Source: a virus. From it: a stretch of 30,479 nucleotides of DNA. Positions 12,187 through 19,308 of this stretch are shown piece by piece. The stretch is from positions 1 to 30,479 of IMG/VR virus record IMGVR_UViG_3300042516_004266, one strand, 5' to 3'. The notes below the pieces were generated by a model that was not told the DNA's origin, ran no database searches, and saw only the letters and a list, made by a program, of their open reading frames with translations. Position 1 is the first letter of the stretch, and each line of letters begins with the position of its first letter. Made by a program: the position numbers and the translations under genes.

Positions 12187-12765
12187 ATGAAAGTCACCAC
12201 CCCTCGGGTCCGTCCGCAACACGACTACGCCGGCAAACCCTGGCAGCTGCCGGTCTTCAGCTATGGCATCAACACGGCCCTGAAGCAGGTCGCCTACCGC
12301 TGCCCCGAGTGGGACGGGCAATGGGCGCCGGCGTTCCTTGACGGCTACCGGATGCGCTTTGAGAAGGCCTACCCCGGCTCAGGTCACACCTACTGCAACG
12401 TGCGGCCGGAGCCTGGCCAGAGGGTCTTCGGGGCGCTGCTCTGGCTTGACGGAGACAGCTTCCGCTCGCTTGACCAGTTTGAGGGCTTCCCTGTCCACTA
12501 CCAGCGCAAGCGGGTCACTGTCCACGTGGAAGGGCTGGGCTTTGAGGCGGCCTGGGTTTACCACTCCGACCACCTGGACGCCGAGCTGCCGCCCACCGTG
12601 GACTATTACACCGGCGTCCTGAAGGGCCTGATCGACATCGGGGCCCCTGGCCACTATGTGGAGGAAGTGATTCGGGACACGGCGCACCGATGGCTGCACC
12701 CGACTGGGGAAGCATTCTCGCCAAGGCGGGGATCCCGGAATCGCCCGGTCGCGCTGAGGCGGTGA
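12187..12765 (+). CDS. Gamma-glutamylcyclotransferase-like (AIG2/GGCT) protein
   Basis: A 192-aa protein with the GGCT fold signatures: LPVFSYG (21-27, the substrate loop near the N-terminus), GYRMRF (53-58), V-F-G-A-L-L-W (80-86) and LDQFEGFPVHYQR (95-107) with the catalytic-type Glu99. This family opens gamma-glutamyl amides to release 5-oxoproline. ATG at 12187 is preferred; GTG at 12163 would run through the leader. It lies upstream of an amidoligase, a pairing described for bacterial and phage neighbourhoods, which suggests that the two act on the same gamma-glutamyl-type bond. The last 25 residues overlap the next small gene and look unconstrained (Arg/Pro-rich). Confidence 0.85.
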   Translation: MKVTTPRVRPQHDYAGKPWQLPVFSYGINTALKQVAYRCPEWDGQWAPAFLDGYRMRFEKAYPGSGHTYCNVRPEPGQRVFGALLWLDGDSFRSLDQFEGFPVHYQRKRVTVHVEGLGFEAAWVYHSDHLDAELPPTVDYYTGVLKGLIDIGAPGHYVEEVIRDTAHRWLHPTGEAFSPRRGSRNRPVALRR

Positions 12766-12851
12766 AAGCCGCGCAAGACCATCAGCTAGTCAAGGCTGCC
12801 CTGGAGCAAGAGCGGCGGCAGGAGAAAGCCGCCGGCGGCAAGCGAGTGTGA
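12690..12851 (+). CDS. Small hypothetical helical protein (53 aa)
   Basis: A 53-aa frame: MAAPDWGSILAKAGIPESPG, then AEAVKAAQDHQLVKAALEQE, ending in a basic GGKRV tail. It is strongly helical and charged, with a codon pattern like its neighbours. It overlaps the end of the cyclotransferase gene by 76 bases in another frame. It may be a small partner of the cyclotransferase/amidoligase pair. Not recognised. Confidence 0.55.
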   Translation: MAAPDWGSILAKAGIPESPGRAEAVKAAQDHQLVKAALEQERRQEKAAGGKRV

Positions 12852-12874
12852 CGAAATGCGACCTGTCCACTGTG

Positions 12875-12907
12875 TAGCCACAGCTAGCTAGGCCATGGTG
12901 CTATCAT
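12875..12907 (+). promoter_or_regulatory. GCTAG-family promoter for amidoligase gene
   Basis: TAGCCA (12875-12880) and TATCAT (12902-12907) are 21 bases apart, four more than in sister boxes; GCTAGCTAG lies between. The leader has GC-rich pairing (CGGA...TCCG near 12917-12943) and ends GGCACTTACCACC directly before the ATG. Confidence 0.65.
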
Positions 12908-12955
12908 TCAGGAGTCGGAGGGACAGACCTTCACCCCCGTCCGGCACTTACCACC

Positions 12956-13993
12956 ATGGCCCGCACCTTCGGCGTTGAGCTTGAGATTGTCCACGGCGAG
13001 CAGCCTGTTGGCTTCATCGGCCGCGTGACCCGTGCCCTTCGGGACGCTGGCCTGGCCCGCCAGACCATTGATCAGCAGCACTACGGGGCCAACGACTACG
13101 GCACCTGGCAGATCAACCGGGATTCCTCTGTTCACCGCAACGGCTTCGCCGGCGGCGAGGTGGTGAGCCGCATCCTTCCCGCCACCGAGGCTGGCTTCAC
13201 CGAGCTTGCCCAGGCCTGCGACCTGATTGCCGGCGCCGGCGCCACGGTCAACCGGACCTGCGGGATGCACGTTCACGTTGACGTGCGCGACCTGAGCGTT
13301 GACGAGATCCGCAACGTGGTGATCGCTTACATGCGCTTCCAGGGCGAGATCGACACCGTGGTTCCCCGCAGCCGCCGGGGCAGCAACCAATACTGCCGCC
13401 ACCTCTCGTCTTCCTACGTGAGCCTTGACGACATGATCACGAGCCTTGAGTGGGCCCAGTCGGTCAGCAGCTTGGACTACAGGATGGGCGGCAAATACCG
13501 GGTTCTGAACCTGAGCAAGTTCGCCTACACCGGCACCATTGAGTTCCGCCAGCACAGCGGCACCGTGGAGGCCGCCAAGGCGGTGGCATGGGCCCGTTGG
13601 TGCGTGGCCTTCGTCGAGACCTTCCGCCACGCTGCTGCGCCGGTGGCCGCCGTGCCTTGCGAGGGCGAGGTGCTTGAGCGCTATCAGGGCCGGGGCGAAA
13701 TGCGCCTTCCCAGCCGTGGCCCTTCCCTGGCCATCATTCGCCGCCTGCAAGCCGGCCCCGCTCGCTGGGAAGAGCTGGCAGCGCTGACCCCGCAGGATGA
13801 CAACGCCGACGCCACCGTTTGGCTCAAGTGGTGCGCCAGCCGCTACGGGGTGAGCGTGGTTCGCACTGCCGCCGGTTGGCAGCTCGACAACGGCCAGGCC
13901 GCTGCAGTCGCCGCTTCACCCTTTGAGGCCTGCTTCACCCCCGGTGGCCAGATCAGCTACTTCGGCAGCCGCCGCCGCGCCCTCAGCCGCTGA
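12956..13993 (+). CDS. Putative amidoligase enzyme (Amidoligase_2 family)
   Basis: A 345-aa protein with the conserved marks of the glutamine-synthetase-like amidoligase family: FGVELE (5-10), INRDSS (53-58), GGEVVSRIL (66-74), CGMHVHVDV (102-110), YRVLNLSKF (181-189) and TIEFRQHSGT (194-203). The Glu, His and Arg residues of these motifs bind Mg-ATP and carry out amide-bond ligation in the family. The substrate here is unknown; proposed roles for relatives include peptide tagging and cell-wall or small-metabolite modification. The first 250 residues are the enzyme, and the rest is a winged-helix-like tail (LPSRGPSLAIIRRLQAGPAR). It lies after a GGCT-like gene, as in described amidoligase clusters. 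The ATG is immediately after the CTTACCACC tract. Confidence 0.88.
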   Translation: MARTFGVELEIVHGEQPVGFIGRVTRALRDAGLARQTIDQQHYGANDYGTWQINRDSSVHRNGFAGGEVVSRILPATEAGFTELAQACDLIAGAGATVNRTCGMHVHVDVRDLSVDEIRNVVIAYMRFQGEIDTVVPRSRRGSNQYCRHLSSSYVSLDDMITSLEWAQSVSSLDYRMGGKYRVLNLSKFAYTGTIEFRQHSGTVEAAKAVAWARWCVAFVETFRHAAAPVAAVPCEGEVLERYQGRGEMRLPSRGPSLAIIRRLQAGPARWEELAALTPQDDNADATVWLKWCASRYGVSVVRTAAGWQLDNGQAAAVAASPFEACFTPGGQISYFGSRRRALSR

Positions 13994-14034
13994 TGGCGGT
14001 TGGCGCCAGACTGGCCCGGTTCGCCAGGCATTGA
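13993..14034 (+). CDS. 13-codon minicistron bridging two genes
   Basis: The amidoligase stop overlaps an ATG (TGATG, 13991-13995). That ATG opens a 13-residue frame (MAVGARLARFARH) whose TGA overlaps the ATG of the next gene in the same way (TGATG, 14032-14036). It can carry ribosomes across the 40-base gap by stop-start coupling. It may have no function as a peptide. Confidence 0.4.
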   Translation: MAVGARLARFARH

Positions 14035-14267
14035 TGCAGGTTCAGATTTCAGGCACCCGAGCCCTCTACCAAGGGGGCTCTGCTGTGGAAGTGCTTGAAG
14101 CGATTCGGAAGAACTGCCCCTACCCAGAGGCCACGCTTCAAGCGTGGATGGAAGCGTTTTCAGGGCGGATGTGCAAGTGGGACGGCAAGGCGCCGGTGGA
14201 CTGCACTTCGGCCGAAATCTTCCTGTCGGGCCTGCAGGCACGAGGCGCGATTCACGTGTGGCCTTGA
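14034..14267 (+). CDS. Hypothetical protein (77 aa)
   Basis: A 77-aa protein starting MQVQISGTRALYQGGSAVEV, then a helical region with Cys and Trp (ATLQAWMEAFSGRMCKW), ending GAIHVWP. Not recognised. It lies directly after the amidoligase, joined by a minicistron, so it may be expressed together with it and could be a substrate or partner. The start at 14034 is preferred because of the TGATG junction; the frame is open back into the amidoligase gene. Confidence 0.6.
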   Translation: MQVQISGTRALYQGGSAVEVLEAIRKNCPYPEATLQAWMEAFSGRMCKWDGKAPVDCTSAEIFLSGLQARGAIHVWP

Positions 14268-14268
14268 C

Positions 14269-14297
14269 TGGCCATCAGTGGCTAGAGGTGGTATGAT
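14269..14297 (+). promoter_or_regulatory. GCTAG-family promoter for nuclease operon
   Basis: TGGCCA (14269-14274), 17 bases ending GGCTAGAGGTGG, then TATGAT (14292-14297). The leader hairpin GGGGC/GCCCC with a 7-base loop lies at 14307-14323, then GCTTACCATCGCC before the ATG. Confidence 0.75.
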
Positions 14298-14341
14298 CTA
14301 GGGACAGGGGCCAGAGGTGCCCCGCTTACCATCGCCTTTCC

Positions 14342-14551
14342 ATGGCCTTCTCCCTTGTTCCCCCCGAGCGCCTTGAGGGTGCCGCCCTCGTCAAAGAGGC
14401 TGAGCAGACCTTGGCTAGCTGGGGGTTGACCGGCGTCAGCTTCAAGCTCCAGGGCAACCGGGTCCGCTACGTGGTCAACGGTGAGGCCCGCCAGTGCATG
14501 AGGTGGGACTTCATTCAGCAGCTGAACGAACTCGCACTGGAGACCCTGTGA
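14342..14551 (+). CDS. Small hypothetical protein (69 aa)
   Basis: A 69-aa protein: MAFSLVPPERLEGAALVKEA, then WGLTGVSFKLQGNRVRYVVN, then RWDFIQQLNELALETL. It looks like a helix, a beta hairpin and a helix. Its TGA overlaps the GTG start of the nuclease gene (GTGA), so it is translationally coupled to it and may work with it. No known family. Confidence 0.65.
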   Translation: MAFSLVPPERLEGAALVKEAEQTLASWGLTGVSFKLQGNRVRYVVNGEARQCMRWDFIQQLNELALETL

Positions 14552-15519
14552 CCTCCGCAACCTTCAGCACCGCCGAACAGCTGGCCGCGATTGCCAGGCT
14601 CCGCTACCGCCCCGTTCGCATTGATGCTGGGGTCGAGTTCAGCGCTGGCGATCACGTCTACTCCTGGCAGGGATGGAACCCGCCCAGCGTCACCCGGATC
14701 TTGAGCGCGACCGGCGTCAGCGCCTTCGACCCCACCTTCTGGCTGCGATCACTGCAGACCCGTGGCATCAAGGCTGAGCAGGCAGAGCAGTGGATCGAAG
14801 ACCTTCATTGGGATGGCCACGATCGTGCTGCCGTCAGCGAGTGGGTGAACCAGTTCGTTGGGGCTCCAATGAGCACCGACGACGCAACGGTCTACATGGA
14901 GTGGCGCCGGGATTCGGCCGCCGCCCGTGGCAGCCGCACCCATGCCCGGATTCAGCACTTCTTCACCGGCGAGCAAGACGCGATCCCTGGCCTGATGACC
15001 GACAAAACGCTGCTGGCTCGGGACAGTGGCTGGTTCGACGCCTTCTTGAGGTTCTTCCGCAATGCGGAGTTCCACGAGGTGATCGCGGTTGAGCAGCCGA
15101 TGATCAACACCGTGGGCGTGTTCTGCGGCACGGTGGACATGGCCGCAAGCGTGACCATCCCTGAGTTGGGCGACACGGGGCCGGTGCGGCGAGTGCTGGA
15201 CTGGAAGACCCTGTATCCGCCCGAAGGGCGCGTGAAAGGGAAGCCCTGGCAGGCGATGCAGATGGCTGCTTACGGGGCCACGCTGAACCGGTTGGCAGCC
15301 GCTGGCATCACAGAGGCCGTCAACATCCACCTGTTCCCCGGCGGGTATCAGCTGAGCCGGTTCAACATGGCCGACCTGGCTGAGGCTTGGCGAAGCTACC
15401 TGGGGTTCCTCTGGGAGTATTGGAGCGAGCGCCGCGCCATGGGGCTGACGTATCACAGCCCGGCGATGGCAGCTCAAGCTTTGGAGGGGATGGCGCGGGA
15501 GTGGGGGCCGTTTGCGTGA
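14548..15519 (+). CDS. RecB/Cas4-type PD-(D/E)XK exonuclease
   Basis: A 323-aa protein starting at GTG. Residues 128-137 (RGSRTHARIQ) carry the conserved His of RecB-family nucleases. GTVDM (194-198, Asp197) and LDWKT (217-221, Asp218 and Lys220) make the PD-(D/E)XK site, and QAMQMAAYG (235-243) is the Q-x3-Y motif IV. These features mark it as a phage DNA exonuclease of the type that resects ends for a single-strand annealing protein; the ERF gene at 24592 is the likely partner although it is 9 kb away on the other strand. The first 120 residues are less conserved. No iron-sulfur cysteine set is seen, unlike Cas4. Confidence 0.82.
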   Translation: MTSATFSTAEQLAAIARLRYRPVRIDAGVEFSAGDHVYSWQGWNPPSVTRILSATGVSAFDPTFWLRSLQTRGIKAEQAEQWIEDLHWDGHDRAAVSEWVNQFVGAPMSTDDATVYMEWRRDSAAARGSRTHARIQHFFTGEQDAIPGLMTDKTLLARDSGWFDAFLRFFRNAEFHEVIAVEQPMINTVGVFCGTVDMAASVTIPELGDTGPVRRVLDWKTLYPPEGRVKGKPWQAMQMAAYGATLNRLAAAGITEAVNIHLFPGGYQLSRFNMADLAEAWRSYLGFLWEYWSERRAMGLTYHSPAMAAQALEGMAREWGPFA

Positions 15520-15528
15520 GCTGGTACG

Positions 15529-15600
15529 GCTAGAGGTGGTGTGACGATCTGCGACGTGTCCTTGTATCGCACCATCAGCTAGCTAGAGGTGGCCTATAGT
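15529..15600 (+). promoter_or_regulatory. Two GCTAG boxes; second is the likely promoter of 15653 gene
   Basis: The first box GGCTAGAGGTGG (15529-15540) is followed by TGTGAC instead of a good -10. The second has GCTAGCTAGAGGTGG and then CC before TATAGT (15595-15600), two bases longer than usual. The leader hairpin at 15607-15626 pairs GTCGG with CCGAC and GGG with CCC around ACA. Confidence 0.65.
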
Positions 15601-15652
15601 TCAGAGGTCGGAGGGACACCCCCGACACCCACTGTTCACCCCGCTTATCACC

Positions 15653-16090
15653 ATGACCAGCACCACCACTGACGACGCTCGGTTCATCGAGCTGGACACC
15701 CTCTTCAACTCCAAGAACCGCGCTTTTCTCTACAGCCTCCTGAACAAGCTGGGCAGCGGCTACGACGCCGGTCTTGCCTGCCTTGATGCCGTCCTTCAGC
15801 ATCGCGTCTACACCATGAGCACGATTGCCCGCACGGCAAACCTGCAGGGCTTCAACATGAACGCTGCAGGCGCGACTATTCAGCTCGGCCGCATCACCAA
15901 AGCTCTTGCCGAGGCCGCTGGGATGAGCGGGTTGGTGGAAGAATACGCCAGGGTCCACGGCGAAGATCCGGTTTCGGTCTCCTTCCTCGCTGTTCCTGTC
16001 GGCGGCAAGACCATCAACACCTGTATGCGCGGGCGAAGATTCCGCGACAACGAGATTGTCTGGGCACTGCGCCCTGGCTACTGCTATTGA
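15653..16090 (+). CDS. Hypothetical protein (145 aa)
   Basis: A 145-aa protein starting MTSTTTDDARFIELDTLFNS. The centre (GSGYDAGLACLDAVLQHRVY and MSTIARTANLQGFNMNAAGA) is helical and might contain a helix-turn-helix-like unit. The C-terminus is beta-like (VSFLAVPVGGKTIN). I do not recognise it. It is the last gene of the plus-strand block and is followed by the only strong intrinsic terminator in the window. The ATG follows GCTTATCACC. Confidence 0.65.
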   Translation: MTSTTTDDARFIELDTLFNSKNRAFLYSLLNKLGSGYDAGLACLDAVLQHRVYTMSTIARTANLQGFNMNAAGATIQLGRITKALAEAAGMSGLVEEYARVHGEDPVSVSFLAVPVGGKTINTCMRGRRFRDNEIVWALRPGYCY

Positions 16091-16112
16091 GTCAGCGCCT
16101 CACCGGCCACAG

Positions 16113-16136
16113 GCCCCGCTCAGGCGGGGCTTTTTT
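16113..16136 (+). terminator. Rho-independent terminator
   Basis: GCCCCGC (16113-16119), loop TCAG, GCGGGGC (16124-16130), then TTTTTT. It ends the plus-strand block. The sequence also encodes the last residues (EKSPA) and the stop codon of the convergent ParB-like gene, whose stop is in the loop. Confidence 0.9.
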
Positions 16137-16776
16137 CTTGCTCAGCGTCTCGCCACTCCTGGCGGATCTTGATCATGCTCTTGGTCTCCCAGGCCCTCTT
16201 GTACTCAGCGTTTTCAAACAGCTTGCTGAACCCCGTGACGTGCTTGAGCCTGATCACTTCCTCCGGCTCCATCCCTAGCTCCCGGCAAATCTGGGCCTCG
16301 GGCCAGCCGTTGTCCAACATGCTGAACACCATTGACGCCATGCCGTCCATGCTGTGCTTGCCACGGGCCCGGTTGTGACGCACCGTGCTGGCCATCCGAT
16401 CGTTGATGTCCTTGTTGATCACCACGATCGGCAGGCGCCCATGGTTGCGCTCCAGGATGTCAGGATTGCTCTTGCAAGTGAAATACCTGTGAAAGCCATC
16501 CACAATCACAAAGAGATCGCGCTCTTCGTCGTAGATCGTGACCGTAGGCTGAGTGTAACCATCGTGCAGGATTGAGGTGTAGAGCAGACCCATCTCGATC
16601 TTGGCGACAGAGTTTGGGTTGTAGTCGTTGGGCGTGACCTTTTCAATCGGCACCCACCGCACCCGGTCTACCGGCTGGGACTTCAGCGGCGACAGTTCAT
16701 GCAGCAGGTCGCGGATCTCTTCGATGAACTGAACCTTGTCAGTGGCGGCTTCAAAGGCCTTGCGAAGTGGCTCCAT
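16120..16776 (-). CDS. IbrB-like ParB-family protein
   Basis: A 218-aa protein of the ParB/Srx superfamily. It has WVPIEKVTPNDYNPN (41-55), a T-S-I-L-H-D-G-Y-T-Q-P segment (67-77), IVDGFHRY (91-98, the nucleotide-binding box) and TVRHNRARGKH (131-141), then an HTH region (WPEAQICRELGMEPEEVIRL). This set is typical of IbrB, known in E. coli as the partner of IbrA in control of immunoglobulin-binding gene expression. An IbrA-like gene is in the same operon. ParB-fold proteins can act as CTPases or nucleases; which applies here is unknown. Last gene of the operon; its ATG shares one base with the preceding stop (TGATG). Confidence 0.82.
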   Translation of the reverse strand: MEPLRKAFEAATDKVQFIEEIRDLLHELSPLKSQPVDRVRWVPIEKVTPNDYNPNSVAKIEMGLLYTSILHDGYTQPTVTIYDEERDLFVIVDGFHRYFTCKSNPDILERNHGRLPIVVINKDINDRMASTVRHNRARGKHSMDGMASMVFSMLDNGWPEAQICRELGMEPEEVIRLKHVTGFSKLFENAEYKRAWETKSMIKIRQEWRDAEQEKSPA

Positions 16777-17378
16777 CAGTGATCCTCAAAGTGACGGTGG
16801 AAGGTCTTGCTGATCCGCCCATGGTTGCGGATCTTCTGAACGCTGGACGGGCCGACCACGTGGTCAACCAGATTGGGAACCACAATCCAGTGCTTCTCTT
16901 TGCGTGATTTCAGCCAGTAGTCCACCAAGTCGTCAAGCTCAACCATCCCATCAGGCTCCTGGCCTTTCTGCTCCAGATAGGTGGGCACGTAGTCAATGAT
17001 CTGCTGGGGATACCCAGGCGGCAGGTAGGTGCAAAGCGCTCCCCCGTATCGGCCATCCCAGCGGCTGCCGATGGTCAGGTCTTCTTTCCGCCGGCTGAAA
17101 CCGTTGATCACTCGGTCAGGGCGGGCGGCTATCTCGGCAGCCAGCTTGGCCTCAAAGTCTGGACAGAGAATGATGTCGTCTTCAAGGTGGATGCTTGGCC
17201 CGTCACCGCTCAGCTCCAGGGCCCGCAGGAAGTTGTCGGTGGCGCGAAGCCATGGCGCTCGATTCGGATCTTGCTTGCACCACAGCACCGTGACGCCTGG
17301 CAGCGCTTTGGTGATCCGAGCAACGTGAACTGCCCGGCGAGGGACAGCCCGCAAGAACATGGGGGGCAGGGTGCTCAT
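16776..17378 (-). CDS. Glycosyltransferase-like protein (GT25-like layout)
   Basis: A 200-aa protein. PSIHLEDDIILCPDFEAKLA (61-80) contains the EDD metal/sugar-nucleotide motif of GT-A glycosyltransferases. The end (PNLVDHVVGPSSVQKIRNHG, then FHRHFED) resembles the P-S-L-V-Q-H-x-G-x-S-S block of GT25-like enzymes. It presumably transfers a sugar, with acceptor unknown. The ATG at 17378 overlaps the preceding gene as ATGA; the frame is open upstream to 17480 only as a shadow. No signal peptide or membrane segment, so it should act in the cytoplasm. Confidence 0.72.
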   Translation of the reverse strand: MSTLPPMFLRAVPRRAVHVARITKALPGVTVLWCKQDPNRAPWLRATDNFLRALELSGDGPSIHLEDDIILCPDFEAKLAAEIAARPDRVINGFSRRKEDLTIGSRWDGRYGGALCTYLPPGYPQQIIDYVPTYLEQKGQEPDGMVELDDLVDYWLKSRKEKHWIVVPNLVDHVVGPSSVQKIRNHGRISKTFHRHFEDH

Positions 17379-18151
17379 TTGCCGAACCTCTGAACACGGG
17401 CTTGCCGGTGAGCCTCTCTGGCCTTGGGCGTCAGGTCTGAATCCATGGGAATCAGCAGATCCATCCCTGTGCCGGTGCATCGCTTCCCCCTTCGGTAGGT
17501 CACGTAGTCATCCATCAGGGTCTGAGGCGGGTTGCTTGCCATGAAGGTGTTCATGCCGCCACGAGTGCAGACGTGATGAACGGCCAGGCTGCCGAGGTAG
17601 CGATAGTTCGTGAAGCCGTTCACGTAGGCCGTCAGCGGCCACACGGTGTCAAAGGTGAGCGGGATAGAAGGCAGCGCTCGCATCAGGTCGGCCACCTCGT
17701 CGGTGTAAGCCATGCCGCCACCCTGATAGACCAGCGCTTGCTTCACAAAAACGTCTTTCATCTTGGGGACTTTCGCATCCATGAGCTTGCGGGTCCGGGC
17801 CCAGTTGGTGAGCACGAATCCCGTGGAGGGCTCTGCGGCCTTGGCGAGGGCCCGAGCGTAAAAGGTGTGCTCAGTCAACTCCATGTCGTCATCAAGGTTG
17901 ATGTAGGCCTCATACCTGATGCGATTCAGCAGTTCGACCCGCGCCCCGTGACACCCCAGGCGATCCGGGTAAACGAAAAGGTTGGTGATGCGGTCTCGCC
18001 GCCGGATCAACGGCACGCCTTCGGCGACACCCTGATAGAGAATGTTGATGTCAATGGCGTCGAAACGAGGCTGGGTCACGATGCTGTCAAGCAGCTTGTT
18101 CAAATCCGCCACCCGTTCGGAGACGGTGATGATCACGAAAGTGGTCTTCAC
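17375..18151 (-). CDS. GT-A glycosyltransferase
   Basis: A 258-aa protein starting at GTG (VKTTFVIITVSERVADLNKL), a typical GT2-like N-terminus for UDP-sugar binding. YINLDDDMELTEHTF (83-97) holds the D-x-D metal motif. The C-terminal half includes LVYQGGGMAYTDEVADLM and YVNGFTNYRYLGSLAVHHVC. The GTG overlaps the stop of the IbrA-like gene (GTGA), so the genes are coupled. The acceptor may be DNA, a nucleotide, protein or surface glycan. The lack of any membrane anchor and the company of IbrA/ParB-type genes favour an intracellular target, but this is inference. Confidence 0.78.
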   Translation of the reverse strand: MKTTFVIITVSERVADLNKLLDSIVTQPRFDAIDINILYQGVAEGVPLIRRRDRITNLFVYPDRLGCHGARVELLNRIRYEAYINLDDDMELTEHTFYARALAKAAEPSTGFVLTNWARTRKLMDAKVPKMKDVFVKQALVYQGGGMAYTDEVADLMRALPSIPLTFDTVWPLTAYVNGFTNYRYLGSLAVHHVCTRGGMNTFMASNPPQTLMDDYVTYRRGKRCTGTGMDLLIPMDSDLTPKAREAHRQARVQRFGK

Positions 18152-19308
18152 GCTGCGGCCTCCATGCTCATCTTGACGAATGGGTTGTCCTTGTGGTTTC
18201 GGCGGTCTCTGCCTTTGCTCCAGGCGTACCAACCCTGCACGAAGGGGCCCGCCTCCCAGTTGCGGCAGAGGGTGAAGCACTGATCGTTGACCAGCGCTGT
18301 GCGGGCCTGCACCCGATACATCTTGTCCTTGTCGGGGAACGCCGCGTACTTGCGCTCCATCTTGGCGAAGTGCTTGTCCATGGTCTTGCGATCATCCTCG
18401 CCAGGGACCATGTACTTGATCAAGTGATCGCGGTACTCACGCCATGAGTCGAACATAGGCGGCAGCTTTTTCGGGCACTGGAAAGCCTCTTTGCACAGGT
18501 GCTTAATGGTGTTGGCGCCGGGGATGCGATCGACCACCTTCTCCCAGGTCTCCCGGTCAATCTCCTGCAAGTGAATCAGGGACTGCAGCGCTGTTTCGTG
18601 ATGCAGCGACGACAGCCGCATGTCGCGGAGCGGTGTTCCCAAGGCGTACATCTCGTCATACAGCCGGCAGTAGGCCCACCTGTTGCGATGAATGGCAACC
18701 CAGATGTCGGTGAGGGACCAGTCGTAGAGCGGCGAGAAGTTGTAGTGGTCGAGGGCTTTGTCGAAGATCAGGCCCCAGGTGATGTCCCGGTAGGTGCGAA
18801 TCCCGGTGAGGCCAAGGTTGCGGCGGGGGGATTCCTCGGCGCGGATCCCGGTGAGCAGGCAGGCTTTCTGGGTTGGGAAGCGCTGTTTGAAGATCGCCGG
18901 GAACATGTCGTACCAGTCGCTGGTGCCGATGTCGGCTTCATGAATGGCGCCCGGCTCCTTGTCTCGCATCCACTTCACGCCCTCTCCCCAGCAGACGAAA
19001 TTGCTGTCGCCGCTGGCGTTGTTGGCAATGGAGATGGGGATCTGATACCAGAGCAGCTCAACGTCGGGCATGTCACGGATTTCCCGGATGTAGTCGATCG
19101 TGAATCGCCACTCGGCCTCCTGATCAGCGAAGAGCACCTGCAGGGGAAGGCGGCCCTTCTCACGAGCGACCTGGAGGGCCAGCTGCATCACCACGGTCGA
19201 ATCCTTGCCGCCGGACATGGCGACAAGGACGTGGGGGAACTCGTCGTAAAGACGCCGGATCCTGTCAAGGGCGGCGTCGAAGACGTTCTGCTGCAGGTAG
19301 AGCCTCAT
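18148..19308 (-). CDS. IbrA-like PAPS reductase-family protein (DUF3440 type)
   Basis: A 386-aa protein. The PP-loop VAMSGGKDSTVVMQLAL (29-45) marks the N-type ATP pyrophosphatase fold shared by PAPS reductase, DndC and tRNA-thiolation enzymes. It continues QVLFADQEAEWRFTIDYI, then LLTGIRAEESPRRN, and a long C-terminal region with Cys in QCPKK and CFTLC. The length and C-terminal extension fit IbrA/DUF3440 rather than the 240-aa assimilatory enzyme. A sulfur or adenylation reaction is likely from the fold; the substrate is unknown. It overlaps the 128-aa gene by ATGA and the glycosyltransferase by GTGA. Confidence 0.88.
   Translation of the reverse strand: MRLYLQQNVFDAALDRIRRLYDEFPHVLVAMSGGKDSTVVMQLALQVAREKGRLPLQVLFADQEAEWRFTIDYIREIRDMPDVELLWYQIPISIANNASGDSNFVCWGEGVKWMRDKEPGAIHEADIGTSDWYDMFPAIFKQRFPTQKACLLTGIRAEESPRRNLGLTGIRTYRDITWGLIFDKALDHYNFSPLYDWSLTDIWVAIHRNRWAYCRLYDEMYALGTPLRDMRLSSLHHETALQSLIHLQEIDRETWEKVVDRIPGANTIKHLCKEAFQCPKKLPPMFDSWREYRDHLIKYMVPGEDDRKTMDKHFAKMERKYAAFPDKDKMYRVQARTALVNDQCFTLCRNWEAGPFVQGWYAWSKGRDRRNHKDNPFVKMSMEAAA

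Noticed and set aside
14548-15519. Cas4 of a CRISPR system
   Set aside because: The iron-sulfur cysteine set is absent and there are no other cas genes; a phage recombination exonuclease fits better.
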